From NCBI GenBank assembly GCA_021287075.1, contig JAJTBD010000004.1, positions 1 to 64,000 on the forward strand: DNA of 64,000 bases, in the 5' to 3' direction. Positions 9,843 through 18,395 of the stretch are shown one piece after another. Below the pieces are notes generated by a model that saw only the letters and a list, made by a program, of their open reading frames with translations, did no database searches and had not been told where the DNA came from. This DNA is from Micrococcales bacterium. Lineage in GTDB: Bacteria; Actinomycetota; Actinomycetes; Actinomycetales; Dermatophilaceae. How positions within the stretch are numbered: the first letter of the stretch is position 1; the number at the start of each line of letters is the position of its first letter. The position numbers were made by a program, and so were the translations under genes.

Positions 9843-10949
9843 ATGTCGAAGCACCTGGTGGCCACCGCGGCCGCCCTCACCACCACCCTTGCCGTCGCTG
9901 CGTGCAGTGTCGGCGGCGGCTCCGGCGACGGCTCGAGCAGCGCCTCGACCGGCGCGGCGTCCGAGTCCGGGTCGGCCTCGCCCACCACCGGCGGGGAGAT
10001 CGCGCTCGTCACGCACGACTCGTGGAATGCCGACAAGGAGCTCCTCGCGGCATTCACCAAGCAGACCGGGGTCACCGTCAAGGTGGCCGCGTCCGGCGAC
10101 GCCGGCGAGGTCACCAACAAGCTGGTCCTGGCCAAGGACGCCCCGACCGGCGACGTCGTCTTCGGCATCGACAACACCTTCGCCTCGCGGGCCGCCGAGG
10201 CGGGCATCCTCGAGCCGTATGCCGCGAGGCTCCCCCAGGGCGCCGACGCGCACGTGCTGGACGGGGAGGCCGGCAAGGTGCTCACCCCGATCGACTACGG
10301 CGACGTGTGCGTCAACGTCGACAAGGCGTGGTTCGCGGCCAAGAACAAGACTGCGCCCACGACCCTCAACGACCTGGTCAAGCCCGAATACAAGGACCTG
10401 TTCGTCACCCCCGGTGCGGCGACCTCCTCCCCCGGCATGGCCTTCCTGCTCGCGACGATCGGGAACTACGGCGAGGACGGCTGGGAGGACTACTGGCACT
10501 CGCTGAAGTCCAACGGCGTCAAGCTCACCAGCGGCTGGACCGACGCCTACTCCGTCGACTTCTCCGGCGGCGAGGGCAAGGGACCGCGCCCGATCGTGCT
10601 GAGCTATTCGACCTCCCCCGCCTTCACCGTGCCGGAGGGCGGCGGCGGCTCGACGACCGAGGCGCTGCTCGACACCTGCTTCCGCCAGGTGGAGTATGCC
10701 GGCGTCATCAAGGGCGCCAAGAACCCCTCTGGCGCAAAGGCATTCATCGACTTCATGCTCGGCAAGGACTTCCAGGCCGCGCTCCCCGACTCGATGTACA
10801 TGTATCCCGTCGACTCCTCGGCCAAGCTCCCGGCCGAGTGGACCAAGTGGGCCAAGACCTCGCCGAAGCCCATCGAGGTCTCGCCCGAGGACATCGCAAA
10901 GAACCGCACCACCTGGCTCAAGCAGTGGGCGGACGTCACCTCCGGATGA
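9843..10949 (+). CDS. thiB: thiamine ABC transporter substrate-binding lipoprotein
   Basis: This 368-residue protein starts with a lipoprotein signal (Arg/Lys-poor n-region, hydrophobic stretch, lipobox AVAAC with Cys near residue 21) followed by a Ser/Gly-rich linker. The body has the ThiB-like fold markers LVTHDSWNADKELLAAF, FGIDNTFASRA and PIDYGDVCVNVDKAWF. It should capture thiamine or its phosphates outside the membrane and deliver them to ThiP. The ATG is preceded by GGAGG. The gene follows a TPP riboswitch and leads thiPQ, which fixes the substrate class with good confidence. Confidence 0.93.
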   Translation: MSKHLVATAAALTTTLAVAACSVGGGSGDGSSSASTGAASESGSASPTTGGEIALVTHDSWNADKELLAAFTKQTGVTVKVAASGDAGEVTNKLVLAKDAPTGDVVFGIDNTFASRAAEAGILEPYAARLPQGADAHVLDGEAGKVLTPIDYGDVCVNVDKAWFAAKNKTAPTTLNDLVKPEYKDLFVTPGAATSSPGMAFLLATIGNYGEDGWEDYWHSLKSNGVKLTSGWTDAYSVDFSGGEGKGPRPIVLSYSTSPAFTVPEGGGGSTTEALLDTCFRQVEYAGVIKGAKNPSGAKAFIDFMLGKDFQAALPDSMYMYPVDSSAKLPAEWTKWAKTSPKPIEVSPEDIAKNRTTWLKQWADVTSG

Positions 10950-11006
10950 GCGATCTGAGGGGTATGCCGCGAGAGGCCGCGCCGCGATGACCCCGGCTCC
11001 GCCGCT

Positions 11007-11040
11007 GGGGCGCTTTTGCCCAATTGGGCTAAAGCGCCCC
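11007..11040. terminator. long hairpin between thiB and thiP
   Basis: A near-perfect stem runs from GGGGCGCTTTTGCCCA to TGGGCTAAAGCGCCCC with a very small loop. It lacks a U-tract and probably acts as an attenuator or mRNA-stabilising element, allowing more binding protein than permease to be made. Confidence 0.7.
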
Positions 11041-11066
11041 GTGGTGTGCCCGGGCGGTGAGCCGCG

Positions 11067-12752
11067 GTGAGCGTCGCCGCTCGAGGGGCGCGGGTCAGGC
11101 GCGGGGCACTGTCGGGCACCGGGCCGGGTCTGGTGCTGCTCGCGCTGCTGCCGCTCGCCTTCCTCGCAGTCTTCTTCCTCCTGCCCGTCGGGGGCATGCT
11201 GCTGCGCGGCCTCGCCCCCGACGGCGCGCTCGACCTGTCCGGATTCGCAGAAGGCCTGTCCGGCAGGCGTATCCAGCGCGTCATCGGCCTGACCCTGGCG
11301 CAGGCGCTGATCGCGTCGGCCATCTCGGTGCTGCTCGGCGTGCCGGTGGCCTATGCGCTCTATCGCCTCCGCTTCCCCGGCCGCGGGCTGCTGCGCGCCA
11401 TGGTCGTCATGCCCTTCGTCATGCCGACGGTCGTGGTAGGCGTGGCCTTCCGGACGCTGCTCTCCGAGGGCGGGCCACTCGGGTCGCTCGGGCTCGACGG
11501 GACCTGGGCGGCGATCATCGCGGGCCTGGTCTTCTTCAACATCTCCGTCGTCGTGCGCACCGTCGGCGCGGCCTGGGAAGGGCTCGACACCCGCGCCGAG
11601 GAGTCCGCTGCCTCCCTCGGCGCCACCCCGCTCGAGGTGCTGCGCACCATCACCCTCCCGTCCCTGCTGCCCGCGATCCTCTCGGCCGCATCCGTCGTGT
11701 TCCTCTTCTGCGCCACCGCTTTTGGCGTCGTGCTGACGATGGGCGGGCTCAAATACGGCACGGTCGAGACCGAGATCTATCTCCAGACGGCGCACTTCCT
11801 CGACCTGCGCACCGCGGCCGTGCTCTCGGTCGTGCAGCTCATCGTCGTCCTCGCGCTGCTGGCCCTGGTCGCCCGCCTGCGCGCCCGCTCCGAGCACCCC
11901 CAGCGTCGCATCGGCGCGAGCGCGGCCGCCCGCCGGCCACGACGAGGAGACTGGCCCGCGCTGGCAGTGACCGCCGCGGTCGCGGCATACGTCCTCGCGC
12001 CGGTCTCCTCGCTGGTGATCCGCTCGCTGCACCGCGACGGGCGGTGGACGCTCGCGAACTATCGCGCGCTCGGCACCACCGGTGATGGCAACGCGCTGCT
12101 GGTGCCGGTGTGGGAGGCGCTGCGCAACTCCTTCGCGATCGCCGTCGACGCCACGCTGATCGCGCTCGTGCTGGGGCTGGTCGTGGCGATCATCGTCAGC
12201 CGCCACCCGCGCGCGCCGCTGGCCAGGCGGGGGCAGGCCTTCTTCGACAGCGCCTTCATGCTGCCGCTCGGGGTGTCGGCGGTGACCGTGGGCTTCGGCT
12301 TCCTCATCACCCTCAACCACCCGCCGCTCGACCTGCGCAGCTCCTCGATCCTCGTGCCGATCGCCCAGGCCACCGTCGCCCTCCCCCTCGTCGTGCGCAC
12401 CCTCGCGCCCGTGCTGCGCTCGATCGACGACCGGCTGCGGCAGGCCGCGATGGTGCTCGGCGCCTCACCATGGCGGGCGCTGCTGACCGTCGACCTGCCC
12501 ACCGTGTGGCGGCCCCTGCTCGCTGCGGCGGGCTTCGCGATGGCGGTCTCGCTTGGGGAGTTCGGCGCCACGGCCTTCCTCGCCCGGCCCGACATGCCGA
12601 CCCTGCCGGTCGTGGTCTTCCGGCTCATCGGGCGTCCCGGCGGCGACAACTTCGGCATGGCGATGGCCGCGTCGGTCGTGCTGACGGTCGTCACGGTCGC
12701 CATCATGGGGCTCGTGGAGCGACTGCGGATCTCGGCTGTGGGGACATTCTGA
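11067..12752 (+). CDS. thiP: thiamine ABC transporter permease, fused two-domain
   Basis: This 561-residue integral membrane protein has the duplicated binding-protein-dependent permease (MetI-like) architecture typical of ThiP and of iron(III) FbpB permeases. Each half carries an EAA-like loop (EESAASLGATPLEVLRTITLP near residue 185, and RQAAMVLGASPWRALLTVDLP near 455). It forms the transmembrane channel for thiamine. The start is a GTG at 11067 with a weak ribosome site. Its stop overlaps the thiQ start (TGATG), indicating translational coupling. The riboswitch in front of the operon supports thiamine over iron as substrate. Confidence 0.92.
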   Translation: MSVAARGARVRRGALSGTGPGLVLLALLPLAFLAVFFLLPVGGMLLRGLAPDGALDLSGFAEGLSGRRIQRVIGLTLAQALIASAISVLLGVPVAYALYRLRFPGRGLLRAMVVMPFVMPTVVVGVAFRTLLSEGGPLGSLGLDGTWAAIIAGLVFFNISVVVRTVGAAWEGLDTRAEESAASLGATPLEVLRTITLPSLLPAILSAASVVFLFCATAFGVVLTMGGLKYGTVETEIYLQTAHFLDLRTAAVLSVVQLIVVLALLALVARLRARSEHPQRRIGASAAARRPRRGDWPALAVTAAVAAYVLAPVSSLVIRSLHRDGRWTLANYRALGTTGDGNALLVPVWEALRNSFAIAVDATLIALVLGLVVAIIVSRHPRAPLARRGQAFFDSAFMLPLGVSAVTVGFGFLITLNHPPLDLRSSSILVPIAQATVALPLVVRTLAPVLRSIDDRLRQAAMVLGASPWRALLTVDLPTVWRPLLAAAGFAMAVSLGEFGATAFLARPDMPTLPVVVFRLIGRPGGDNFGMAMAASVVLTVVTVAIMGLVERLRISAVGTF

Positions 12753-13798
12753 TGGCTGATGCCCCGCGCCCCCCGGAGCGCTCCGGGACCGGCCTCGAGG
12801 TCGCCGACGCGACCGTCCGCTTCGGGGACCTGACCGCTGTCGACGATGTGTCTCTCCAGGTCGCCGGCGCCGAGACCCTGGCCATCCTCGGCCCGTCGGG
12901 CTGCGGCAAGTCCACGCTGCTGCGCGCGGTCGTCGGGCTCGAGGAGCTCACCTCGGGGACCGTGCGCTTCGACGGCGCCGACATGGCCGGGGTGCCCGTG
13001 CACCGCCGCGGCTTCGGCCTGATGTTCCAGGACGGCCAGCTCTTTGAGCACCTCACCGTCGGCGGCAATGTCGCCTATGGTCCGCGCCGCCGCGGCGTCG
13101 ACCGCGCCGAAGCCATCGCCCGTGTTGAGCGCCTCCTCACGCTCGTCGGCCTCGATGGGTATGCCGCGCGCCGTCCCGCCACGCTGTCGGGCGGCGAGCG
13201 TCAGCGGGTCGCCCTCGCCCGGGCGCTGGCCGCCGAGCCCCGGCTCCTGCTGCTCGACGAGCCGCTCTCTGCCCTGGACGCCTCGCTGCGAGGACGGCTC
13301 GCGGCCGACCTGCGGCGGATCCTCGCGACGACAGAGACGCCCGCGCTGCTCGTCACGCACGACCACGAGGAGGCCTTTGCCGTCGCCGACCGCGTGGCCC
13401 TCATGCGGGCCGGCCGGATCGTGCAGACCGGCACCCCACGCGAGGTCTGGGCGCACCCCGTCGACGCCGAGGCGGCGCTCTTCCTGGGCTACTCCCGCGT
13501 GCTCGAGGCGCGTGAGGCTGAGGCACTCCGCGCCGCATACCCCTCGGCTCTGGGGGCGAGCGCAGGGCAAGGACGTGACACCGCGATCGCGCTCCGCCAG
13601 AACGCACTCCGCGTCGGCGACGGCCCCCTCGAGGCCGAGGTCATCACCGTCGCCCCCGCGCTCGACGAGCTGCGGCTGGCCGTGCGACTGGTCGACGGGA
13701 CCGAGCTCGACGCCGTCGCCGGCCTGGTCGAGCCCGTCGAGGTGGGCCAGCACGTGCGGCTGGTGCTCGACGAGAGCGCGGTCGCCCGCCTCCCCTGA
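12752..13798 (+). CDS. thiQ: thiamine ABC transporter ATP-binding protein
   Basis: This 348-residue ATPase shows Walker A GPSGCGKST near residue 52, the signature LSGGERQRVALARAL, Walker B LLLLDEPLSALD and the H-loop VTHDHEEAF. A C-terminal segment of about 110 residues after the core resembles the regulatory TOBE-like region of this transporter class. It drives thiamine import with ThiP. The ATG overlaps the thiP stop by one base. The frame stays open well upstream, but that stretch is a shadow of thiP. Confidence 0.92.
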   Translation: MADAPRPPERSGTGLEVADATVRFGDLTAVDDVSLQVAGAETLAILGPSGCGKSTLLRAVVGLEELTSGTVRFDGADMAGVPVHRRGFGLMFQDGQLFEHLTVGGNVAYGPRRRGVDRAEAIARVERLLTLVGLDGYAARRPATLSGGERQRVALARALAAEPRLLLLDEPLSALDASLRGRLAADLRRILATTETPALLVTHDHEEAFAVADRVALMRAGRIVQTGTPREVWAHPVDAEAALFLGYSRVLEAREAEALRAAYPSALGASAGQGRDTAIALRQNALRVGDGPLEAEVITVAPALDELRLAVRLVDGTELDAVAGLVEPVEVGQHVRLVLDESAVARLP

Positions 13799-13803
13799 GC
13801 CGA

Positions 13804-13854
13804 GAGGCCAGAAGGGGTGGGAATTCGCGCCGGATTGCCACCCCTTTTGGCCTC
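13804..13854. terminator. hairpin after thiQ
   Basis: Arms of 17 bases, GAGGCCAGAAGGGGTGG and CCACCCCTTTTGGCCTC, pair with one mismatch just after the thiQ stop. This is the likely end of the thi transcript. Confidence 0.7.
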
Positions 13855-13884
13855 TGGGCTCGCTGGGAAGTGCTGTCCCATCGC

Positions 13885-14004
13885 TATGCACTGCCCCGCG
13901 AAACGGACCGCTGGCGGGGCAGCACCACATTGCCCCACGGATCGCGCGGATCCCGGGGCAGCGTGATATTGCCCCGAGGTGCGCGGATCGCGGGGCAGTG
14001 CATA
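13885..14004. repeat. 120-bp palindromic element with 16-bp terminal inverted repeats
   Basis: Perfect terminal arms TATGCACTGCCCCGCG (13885-13900) and CGCGGGGCAGTGCATA (13989-14004) enclose about 88 bases. Inside, the words TGCCCC and GGGGCA alternate to give three successive stem-loops. The structure resembles a REP/BIME-like or small non-autonomous element. No second copy is seen in the window. Confidence 0.75.
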
Positions 14005-14019
14005 GCCTCCGGCACTCGG

Positions 14020-14061
14020 GCTTCAGGGGAGGGTGGGTGTGCTTCAGGGGAGGGTGGGTGT
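14020..14061. repeat. 21-bp perfect tandem duplication
   Basis: Two identical 21-base units, each containing CTTCAGGGGAGGGTGGGTGT, sit at 14020-14040 and 14041-14061, just upstream of the small DUF4235-like gene. Confidence 0.85.
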
Positions 14062-14109
14062 GGCAGGCTGGAGGCAGCAACTGACCTGCACAAACGAAGG
14101 AGCACACTC

Positions 14110-14388
14110 ATGGGCACTCTCGTCTGGCGCCTCATCGGCACGGGTTCGGCGGTCCTGGCCGGCATCGTCGCCAACAAGCTCGTCACCCAGGTCTGGAAGA
14201 AGGCCGGCCGCGACGAGATCATCGACCCGCGTGACCCGCGCAGCCCGGCCAAGGACGCGGTGGCGTTCGCCGCGCTGACCGGTCTGGCCGCCGGCGCCGC
14301 CAAGGTCATGGCGACCCGCAAGGCCGCCCAGTTCTATGAGAAGCAGGCCGGCCACCTCCCCCAGCCCATGCGCGAGGGCAACGCCTGA
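14110..14388 (+). CDS. DUF4235-like small membrane protein
   Basis: This 92-residue protein starts with an ATG preceded by GAAGGAG. The N-terminus (LIGTGSAVLAGIVANKLVTQVWKKA) and a second hydrophobic stretch (AVAFAALTGLAAGAAKVMATRKAAQFY) resemble the two membrane segments of the actinobacterial DUF4235 family. The function of that family is unknown. The gene stands alone and converges on the TRIC-like gene. Confidence 0.8.
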   Translation: MGTLVWRLIGTGSAVLAGIVANKLVTQVWKKAGRDEIIDPRDPRSPAKDAVAFAALTGLAAGAAKVMATRKAAQFYEKQAGHLPQPMREGNA

Positions 14389-14450
14389 GACGCGGTCCAA
14401 CCACAGAGCGGGGGCACTGAGCCTGCCCGCTCAGTCCGGGCACTGCCAGA

Positions 14451-15137
14451 TCAGCTGTCGGACGACCGCGGCCCGCGCTTGCGCTGCCGCGGTCGTCGGA
14501 CCTTGACGCGCGACCAAGCGTCGCCGCTGGGGAGGATCCACTGCCGGCGCCGGGCCAGCAGCACGAGCGCAGCGCCGGTGATCGTCGCGAAGGTCATGCC
14601 GAGCGTGGGCTGCCCCAGACGCCAGCCGACCACCGCGACCGCACTGGCCGCGAGCGCACAGGTGGCATAGAGCGTGTTGCCGCCGAGGATGGCGGGCACC
14701 CTGCGCAGCACGATGTCGCGGACGGCGCCGCCTCCGACGGCCGTCACCATGCCGAGGACGAGCGCGGCCAGGATGCCGAGCCCGGCGAGCAGGGTCTTCT
14801 GCGCGCCGGTGGCCGACCAGCAACCGAGCGCCAGCGCGTCGAGCCAGGGCCACACCTTGTCCCAGGTGCGGCCCTCGATCGCCACGACATAGCTGAGGAA
14901 GGCCCCGAGGCCGGCGATCACCATGTACCAAGGGTCGACGAGCGCGGCGGGCGGCCCCTGCTGGAGCATCACGTCACGCAGCACACCGCCGCCGGTGCCC
15001 GAGAGCACCGCCAGCGTGACGAAGCCGATCGGGTCCAGCCCCGCCCGCCGGGCGATCAGGCCGCCGAGGACGGCATTGGCAAAGACACCGACGAGATCGA
15101 CGAATCGGAAGAAGTCGCCGGGGTCCAGCCCGGTCAC
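14451..15137 (-). CDS. trimeric intracellular cation channel (TRIC/UPF0126) family protein
   Basis: This protein of about 228 residues is built from two copies of the UPF0126 repeat, each with a glycine-rich GGGVLRD or GGGAVRD loop, and about seven membrane segments. Bacterial TRIC homologues conduct monovalent cations, especially potassium. I chose the GTG at 15137 because it overlaps the zur stop as GTGA. A GTG at 15143 is an alternative. The open frame extends further upstream but only over zur. The C-terminal tail is strongly basic. Confidence 0.85.
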   Translation of the reverse strand: MTGLDPGDFFRFVDLVGVFANAVLGGLIARRAGLDPIGFVTLAVLSGTGGGVLRDVMLQQGPPAALVDPWYMVIAGLGAFLSYVVAIEGRTWDKVWPWLDALALGCWSATGAQKTLLAGLGILAALVLGMVTAVGGGAVRDIVLRRVPAILGGNTLYATCALAASAVAVVGWRLGQPTLGMTFATITGAALVLLARRRQWILPSGDAWSRVKVRRPRQRKRGPRSSDS

Positions 15138-15556
15138 CGGCACGACGCGCAGACGCCCGTCAGCTCGACCGTGTGGCTGACCTCTGCATAGTCGTGCTCG
15201 GCGCCCACCCGGTCGGCCCACCGCTCCACGGCGGGTCCGGCGATCTCCACGGTCGAGCCGCACACGCGGCATACCAGGTGGTGGTGGTGATCGGTGGAGC
15301 AGGCGCGATAGACGGCCTCACCGTCGTCGCGGCGGATCATGTCGATCTCGCCGTCGGCGGCCATGGACTGGAGATTGCGATAGACCGTGGCGAGGCCGAC
15401 GCGCTCGCCGTCGGTGCGCAGCCGGGCGTGCAGCTCCTGCGCCGAGACGAACTCCTCGCACTGGCCGAGCGCGGCGGCCACCGCCGCGCGCTGACGGGTG
15501 GTGCGTCGCGGTGCCTGCTCGGCCACAGTGCTCCTGCTGTCAGTGGGTGTGCTCAT
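15134..15556 (-). CDS. zur: Fur-family zinc uptake regulator
   Basis: This 140-residue protein has the Fur fold: an N-terminal winged helix (residues about 15-85, with RTTRQRAAVAAAL and GLATVYRNLQSMAADGEI), the metal-site phrase DHHHHLVCRVCG, and a C-terminal CASC pair for structural zinc. Position inside the znu cluster points to Zur rather than Fur. The ATG at 15556 lies within the znuB 3' end (17-base overlap). A longer upstream frame exists but consists of znuB shadow sequence. It should repress znuACB, and therefore itself, through the two boxes before znuA. Confidence 0.9.
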   Translation of the reverse strand: MSTPTDSRSTVAEQAPRRTTRQRAAVAAALGQCEEFVSAQELHARLRTDGERVGLATVYRNLQSMAADGEIDMIRRDDGEAVYRACSTDHHHHLVCRVCGSTVEIAGPAVERWADRVGAEHDYAEVSHTVELTGVCASCR

Positions 15557-16535
15557 GGCTCGCGCTCTCGTGGTCGGCGTGCTCGTCATAGTGTCCCTGG
15601 TGCGGTGCGTGCCGGTGGCCGTCGTGCAGATAGTCGACATGGTCGTCGTGCACGATCGCCTCGTGCCCGCACCCGGGTCCGTGCTCGTGGTCGTGGCGCT
15701 CGGCGGCGGCGTGGGCGCGCGCGTCGATCCTGCGCAGCAGCCCGTGCGCCAGCGCCGCGAGGACGAATGCCGCGATGGCGAAGAGCACGATCGTGCCGCC
15801 CGACGGGGTCGCCGCGAAGTAGGACGTCACCACCCCGCCGACTGCGCTCAGCACCCCGACCAGCACCGCGATGCGCACCTGGGCGGCGAAGGAGCGGCCG
15901 AGCAGCTGTGCCGTCGCGTTGGGCAGGATCATCAGGGCGCTGATCAGCAGCAGCCCGATCACCCGCATGGAGACCACGACGGTGACGGCGGTCAGCACGG
16001 CGAGCGTGACGTTCAGGGCCGTCACCGGCAGGCCGACGGCGCGGGCGTACTCCTCGTCATGCGCCACCGCGAACAGCCGCGAGCGCAGCACCGCGGTGAC
16101 GACCAGGACGACCGCGGCAAGTGCCGCGAAGACCATCAGGTCGGTCGAGCTCGTGGTCAGGATCGCGCCGAAGAGATAGCCGTTGAGGTTGGCCGGCGTG
16201 CCGCTGGGCGACTTGGAGATCAGCACGACGCCGAGGGCGATGCCGCCGTAGAACATCACCGCCAGCGCGACATCGCCGCTGGTGCGGCCGCGCGCCCGGA
16301 TCCACTCGATCGCCACGGCCGCAAGGACGGCGGCGATCAGCGCGGTGATGACCGGAGAGGTCGAGGTCAGCAGCCCGACCGCGACGCCCGCCAGGGCGAC
16401 GTGCCCCATGCCGTCACCGATGAGCGAGAGCTGGCGCTGCACAAGGAAGACGCCAACCATCGGCGCGGCCACGCCGACCAGCAGGGCGGCCAGCAGCGCC
16501 TGGCGCATGAAGTCGAGCGAGAGCAGCTCACCCAT
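15540..16535 (-). CDS. znuB: zinc ABC transporter permease with His-rich tail
   Basis: This 331-residue ABC-3 family permease has about eight hydrophobic segments, beginning MGELLSLDFMRQALLAALLVG, and contains the family phrase SLIGDGMGHVALAGVAVG. The last 50 or so residues are exceptionally rich in His and Asp/Glu (for example DHEHGPGCGHEAIVHDDH), a probable zinc-handling tail on the cytoplasmic side. AGGAGG precedes the ATG. It overlaps znuC by 8 bases and zur by 17 bases, so the operon is translationally coupled. Confidence 0.92.
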   Translation of the reverse strand: MGELLSLDFMRQALLAALLVGVAAPMVGVFLVQRQLSLIGDGMGHVALAGVAVGLLTSTSPVITALIAAVLAAVAIEWIRARGRTSGDVALAVMFYGGIALGVVLISKSPSGTPANLNGYLFGAILTTSSTDLMVFAALAAVVLVVTAVLRSRLFAVAHDEEYARAVGLPVTALNVTLAVLTAVTVVVSMRVIGLLLISALMILPNATAQLLGRSFAAQVRIAVLVGVLSAVGGVVTSYFAATPSGGTIVLFAIAAFVLAALAHGLLRRIDARAHAAAERHDHEHGPGCGHEAIVHDDHVDYLHDGHRHAPHQGHYDEHADHESASHEHTH

Positions 16536-17391
16536 GGGGCAGCCTCCTGAGCGCATCGGCCGGGCCGGAGTCCGGGACGGGGCGGGGCCGGGTCGGCGGC
16601 TCCTCGTCAAAGTGGTGGTGCCCGCCGCGCGGCTCCCCCGGGTGCTCGTGGCGATGGGCGTATGCCGCGAGGTCGCCGTCGAAGTCCACCGCGCCGTTGC
16701 GGGTGCACACCACCCGGGTGAGGAAGCCGGTCAGGGCGTCCATCTCGTGGGTGACGATGACCATCGTGGTGCCCCGCTCGGCGAGGCGGCCGAGCACGTC
16801 GGCGAGCACATGCTGGTTGGCCACGTCGACACCGGCGGTCGGCTCGTCCATCAGCAGCACCTCGGGCTGGGAGGCCAGGGCGCGGGCGATGAGCACCCGC
16901 CGGTGCTGACCGCCCGAGAGGGTCGAGACGTCCTCGCGGGCCCGGTCGGCCAGGCCAACGAGTTCGAGGGCCTCGTCGACGATCTGCCGGTCGCGCCGGC
17001 CCGGCCGAGAGAACCAGCCTAGGTGCGGCAGCCGACCGACGCCGACGACCTCGCGCACCGTGGCGGGGACGGCGTGGGAGAGGGTGTGGCGCTGGGGCAC
17101 ATAGCCAAGGCGGGTGTGCTCGTGGAAGTGGGCCCGGTCGACACCGAAGAGCTCCACCCTGCCCCCGAGCTGCTGGCTCAGCCCCAGCAGGCCCTTGACG
17201 ATCGTCGACTTGCCCGAGCCGTTGGGCCCGGTGATGGCGACGACCTCGCCCGCAGCGATGTCGAGGGTCACCCCGCTGATGACCGGGCGGTCGTCATAGC
17301 CGAAGGCCGCGTCGGTCATCGAGATGACCGACGCGGCTGCGGTGCCCGCCGAAGGGGCGTCTCCCGGCTGGGGCGAGGGGTCTATCCGCAC
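16528..17391 (-). CDS. znuC: zinc ABC transporter ATP-binding protein
   Basis: This 287-residue ATPase shows Walker A GPNGSGKST near residue 54, the signature LSGGQHRRVLIARAL, Walker B VLLMDEPTAGVD and H-loop VTHEMD. The C-terminal extension has His clusters (HRHEH, GGHHHF), which parallels the His-rich tail of the permease. The start is a GTG overlapping the znuA stop by 10 bases. It energises zinc import with ZnuA and ZnuB. Confidence 0.92.
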   Translation of the reverse strand: MRIDPSPQPGDAPSAGTAAASVISMTDAAFGYDDRPVISGVTLDIAAGEVVAITGPNGSGKSTIVKGLLGLSQQLGGRVELFGVDRAHFHEHTRLGYVPQRHTLSHAVPATVREVVGVGRLPHLGWFSRPGRRDRQIVDEALELVGLADRAREDVSTLSGGQHRRVLIARALASQPEVLLMDEPTAGVDVANQHVLADVLGRLAERGTTMVIVTHEMDALTGFLTRVVCTRNGAVDFDGDLAAYAHRHEHPGEPRGGHHHFDEEPPTRPRPVPDSGPADALRRLPHG

Positions 17392-18335
17392 TCCTGGCCC
17401 TTCTTCAGCGTGGCGAGGTTGCTGCGCATGATCTCAAGGTAGTCGGAGCCGGCGGACTTGTCCGTCACGGCCTCGACCGGGTCGAGGACGGCGACCTGCG
17501 CACCGCCCTCCTTGGCGATGGTCTGGGCGAGCGCCGGGCTGACCAGGGTCTCGGCATAGACGGTGCCTACCTTGGCCTCCTTGACGTGCGCGACGAGGTC
17601 CTTCATCTGCGCCGCGTCTGGCTCGGCGTCGGGGCTGATGCCGGCGATCCCCACCTGGTGGAGGTCGTAGCGGTGGGCGAGATAGCCGAATGCCGCGTGG
17701 CCGGTGACGAGGTCGCGGCTCTTGCAGTCGGCCAGGCCCGCCTTGAACTCGCCATCGAGCGCCGTCAGCTTGGCCGCGAACGCCTTGGCGTTGGCCCGGT
17801 AGTCGGCGGCGTGCTCGGTGTCCGCCGCCGCGAGCCGCTCCCCCACCGCGGTGGCGACGGTCGCGTACTTGGTGGGGTCGAGCCAGAAGTGCGGGTCCTG
17901 CGCACCGTGGTCGTGGCCGGCGTGCTCGTCGGCGCTCTCGCCCTCGTGGCCCTCCTCGGGGGCGGCCAGGTCGAGGCCGGCGACCGGCGCGACGTCGAAC
18001 GCCGTGGCGCCGCCCTGGCTGGCGACGGCGTCGTCGACGGCGGGCTGGAAGCCCTTCTGATAGACCACGACCTGCGCCCGACCCAGGTCCACGACGTCCT
18101 TGGGCGTGAGCTCGAGGTCGTGCGGCTCCCCGCCGGGCTTGGTGAGGGTCGCGACCGTGACGTGCTCGCCGCCGACCTGCTCCGCGGCATACGCCAGGGC
18201 ATAGAAGGCGGCGCTCACGGGCACCTTGCCGCCGGGCGACTCCTCGCCCCCGCCGTCGCTGCCACCCCCACAGGCGGCGACGGTCAGGAGGGGGGCGAGG
18301 GCGGCCACGGCGGCGAGACGGGTTGGGCTGAACAT
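17382..18335 (-). CDS. znuA: zinc-binding lipoprotein, cluster A-I solute receptor
   Basis: This lipoprotein of about 317 residues has the lipobox TVAAC and the ZnuA/TroA fold. A His/Asp-rich loop (EEGHEGESADEHAGHDHGA) precedes DPHFWLDP, followed by VTGHAAFGYLAHRY. The His residues near the N-terminus, in the loop and at GHAAF are the expected zinc ligands. I prefer the ATG at 18335, giving a clean signal peptide (MFSPTRLAAVAALAP). A GTG at 18350 would add five residues overlapping a Zur box. It is the first gene of the znuA-znuC-znuB-zur operon. Confidence 0.9.
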   Translation of the reverse strand: MFSPTRLAAVAALAPLLTVAACGGGSDGGGEESPGGKVPVSAAFYALAYAAEQVGGEHVTVATLTKPGGEPHDLELTPKDVVDLGRAQVVVYQKGFQPAVDDAVASQGGATAFDVAPVAGLDLAAPEEGHEGESADEHAGHDHGAQDPHFWLDPTKYATVATAVGERLAAADTEHAADYRANAKAFAAKLTALDGEFKAGLADCKSRDLVTGHAAFGYLAHRYDLHQVGIAGISPDAEPDAAQMKDLVAHVKEAKVGTVYAETLVSPALAQTIAKEGGAQVAVLDPVEAVTDKSAGSDYLEIMRSNLATLKKGQECG

Positions 18336-18370
18336 GAGAATGATGCTCACTCAAATGGGAATGATTGTCA
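18335..18370 (-). promoter_or_regulatory. two Zur boxes before znuA
   Basis: On the minus strand, TGAGCATCATTCTCA (18335-18349) and TGACAATCATTCCCA (18356-18370) each match the 7-1-7 actinobacterial Zur box (TGAAAATGATTTTCA) at most conserved positions. Their 21-base spacing, two helical turns, fits cooperative binding on one DNA face. Confidence 0.85.
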
Positions 18371-18395
18371 ATTTCGCGCTCGTGCCCCGCGGCCG

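Larger units (their letters stand above)
13799..14109. other. gene-free gap rich in palindromes
   Basis: These 311 bases hold no gene. They contain the thiQ hairpin, a compact palindromic element at 13885-14004 and a 21-bp tandem duplication at 14020-14061, all listed separately, followed by the ribosome site of the next gene. Confidence 0.7.
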
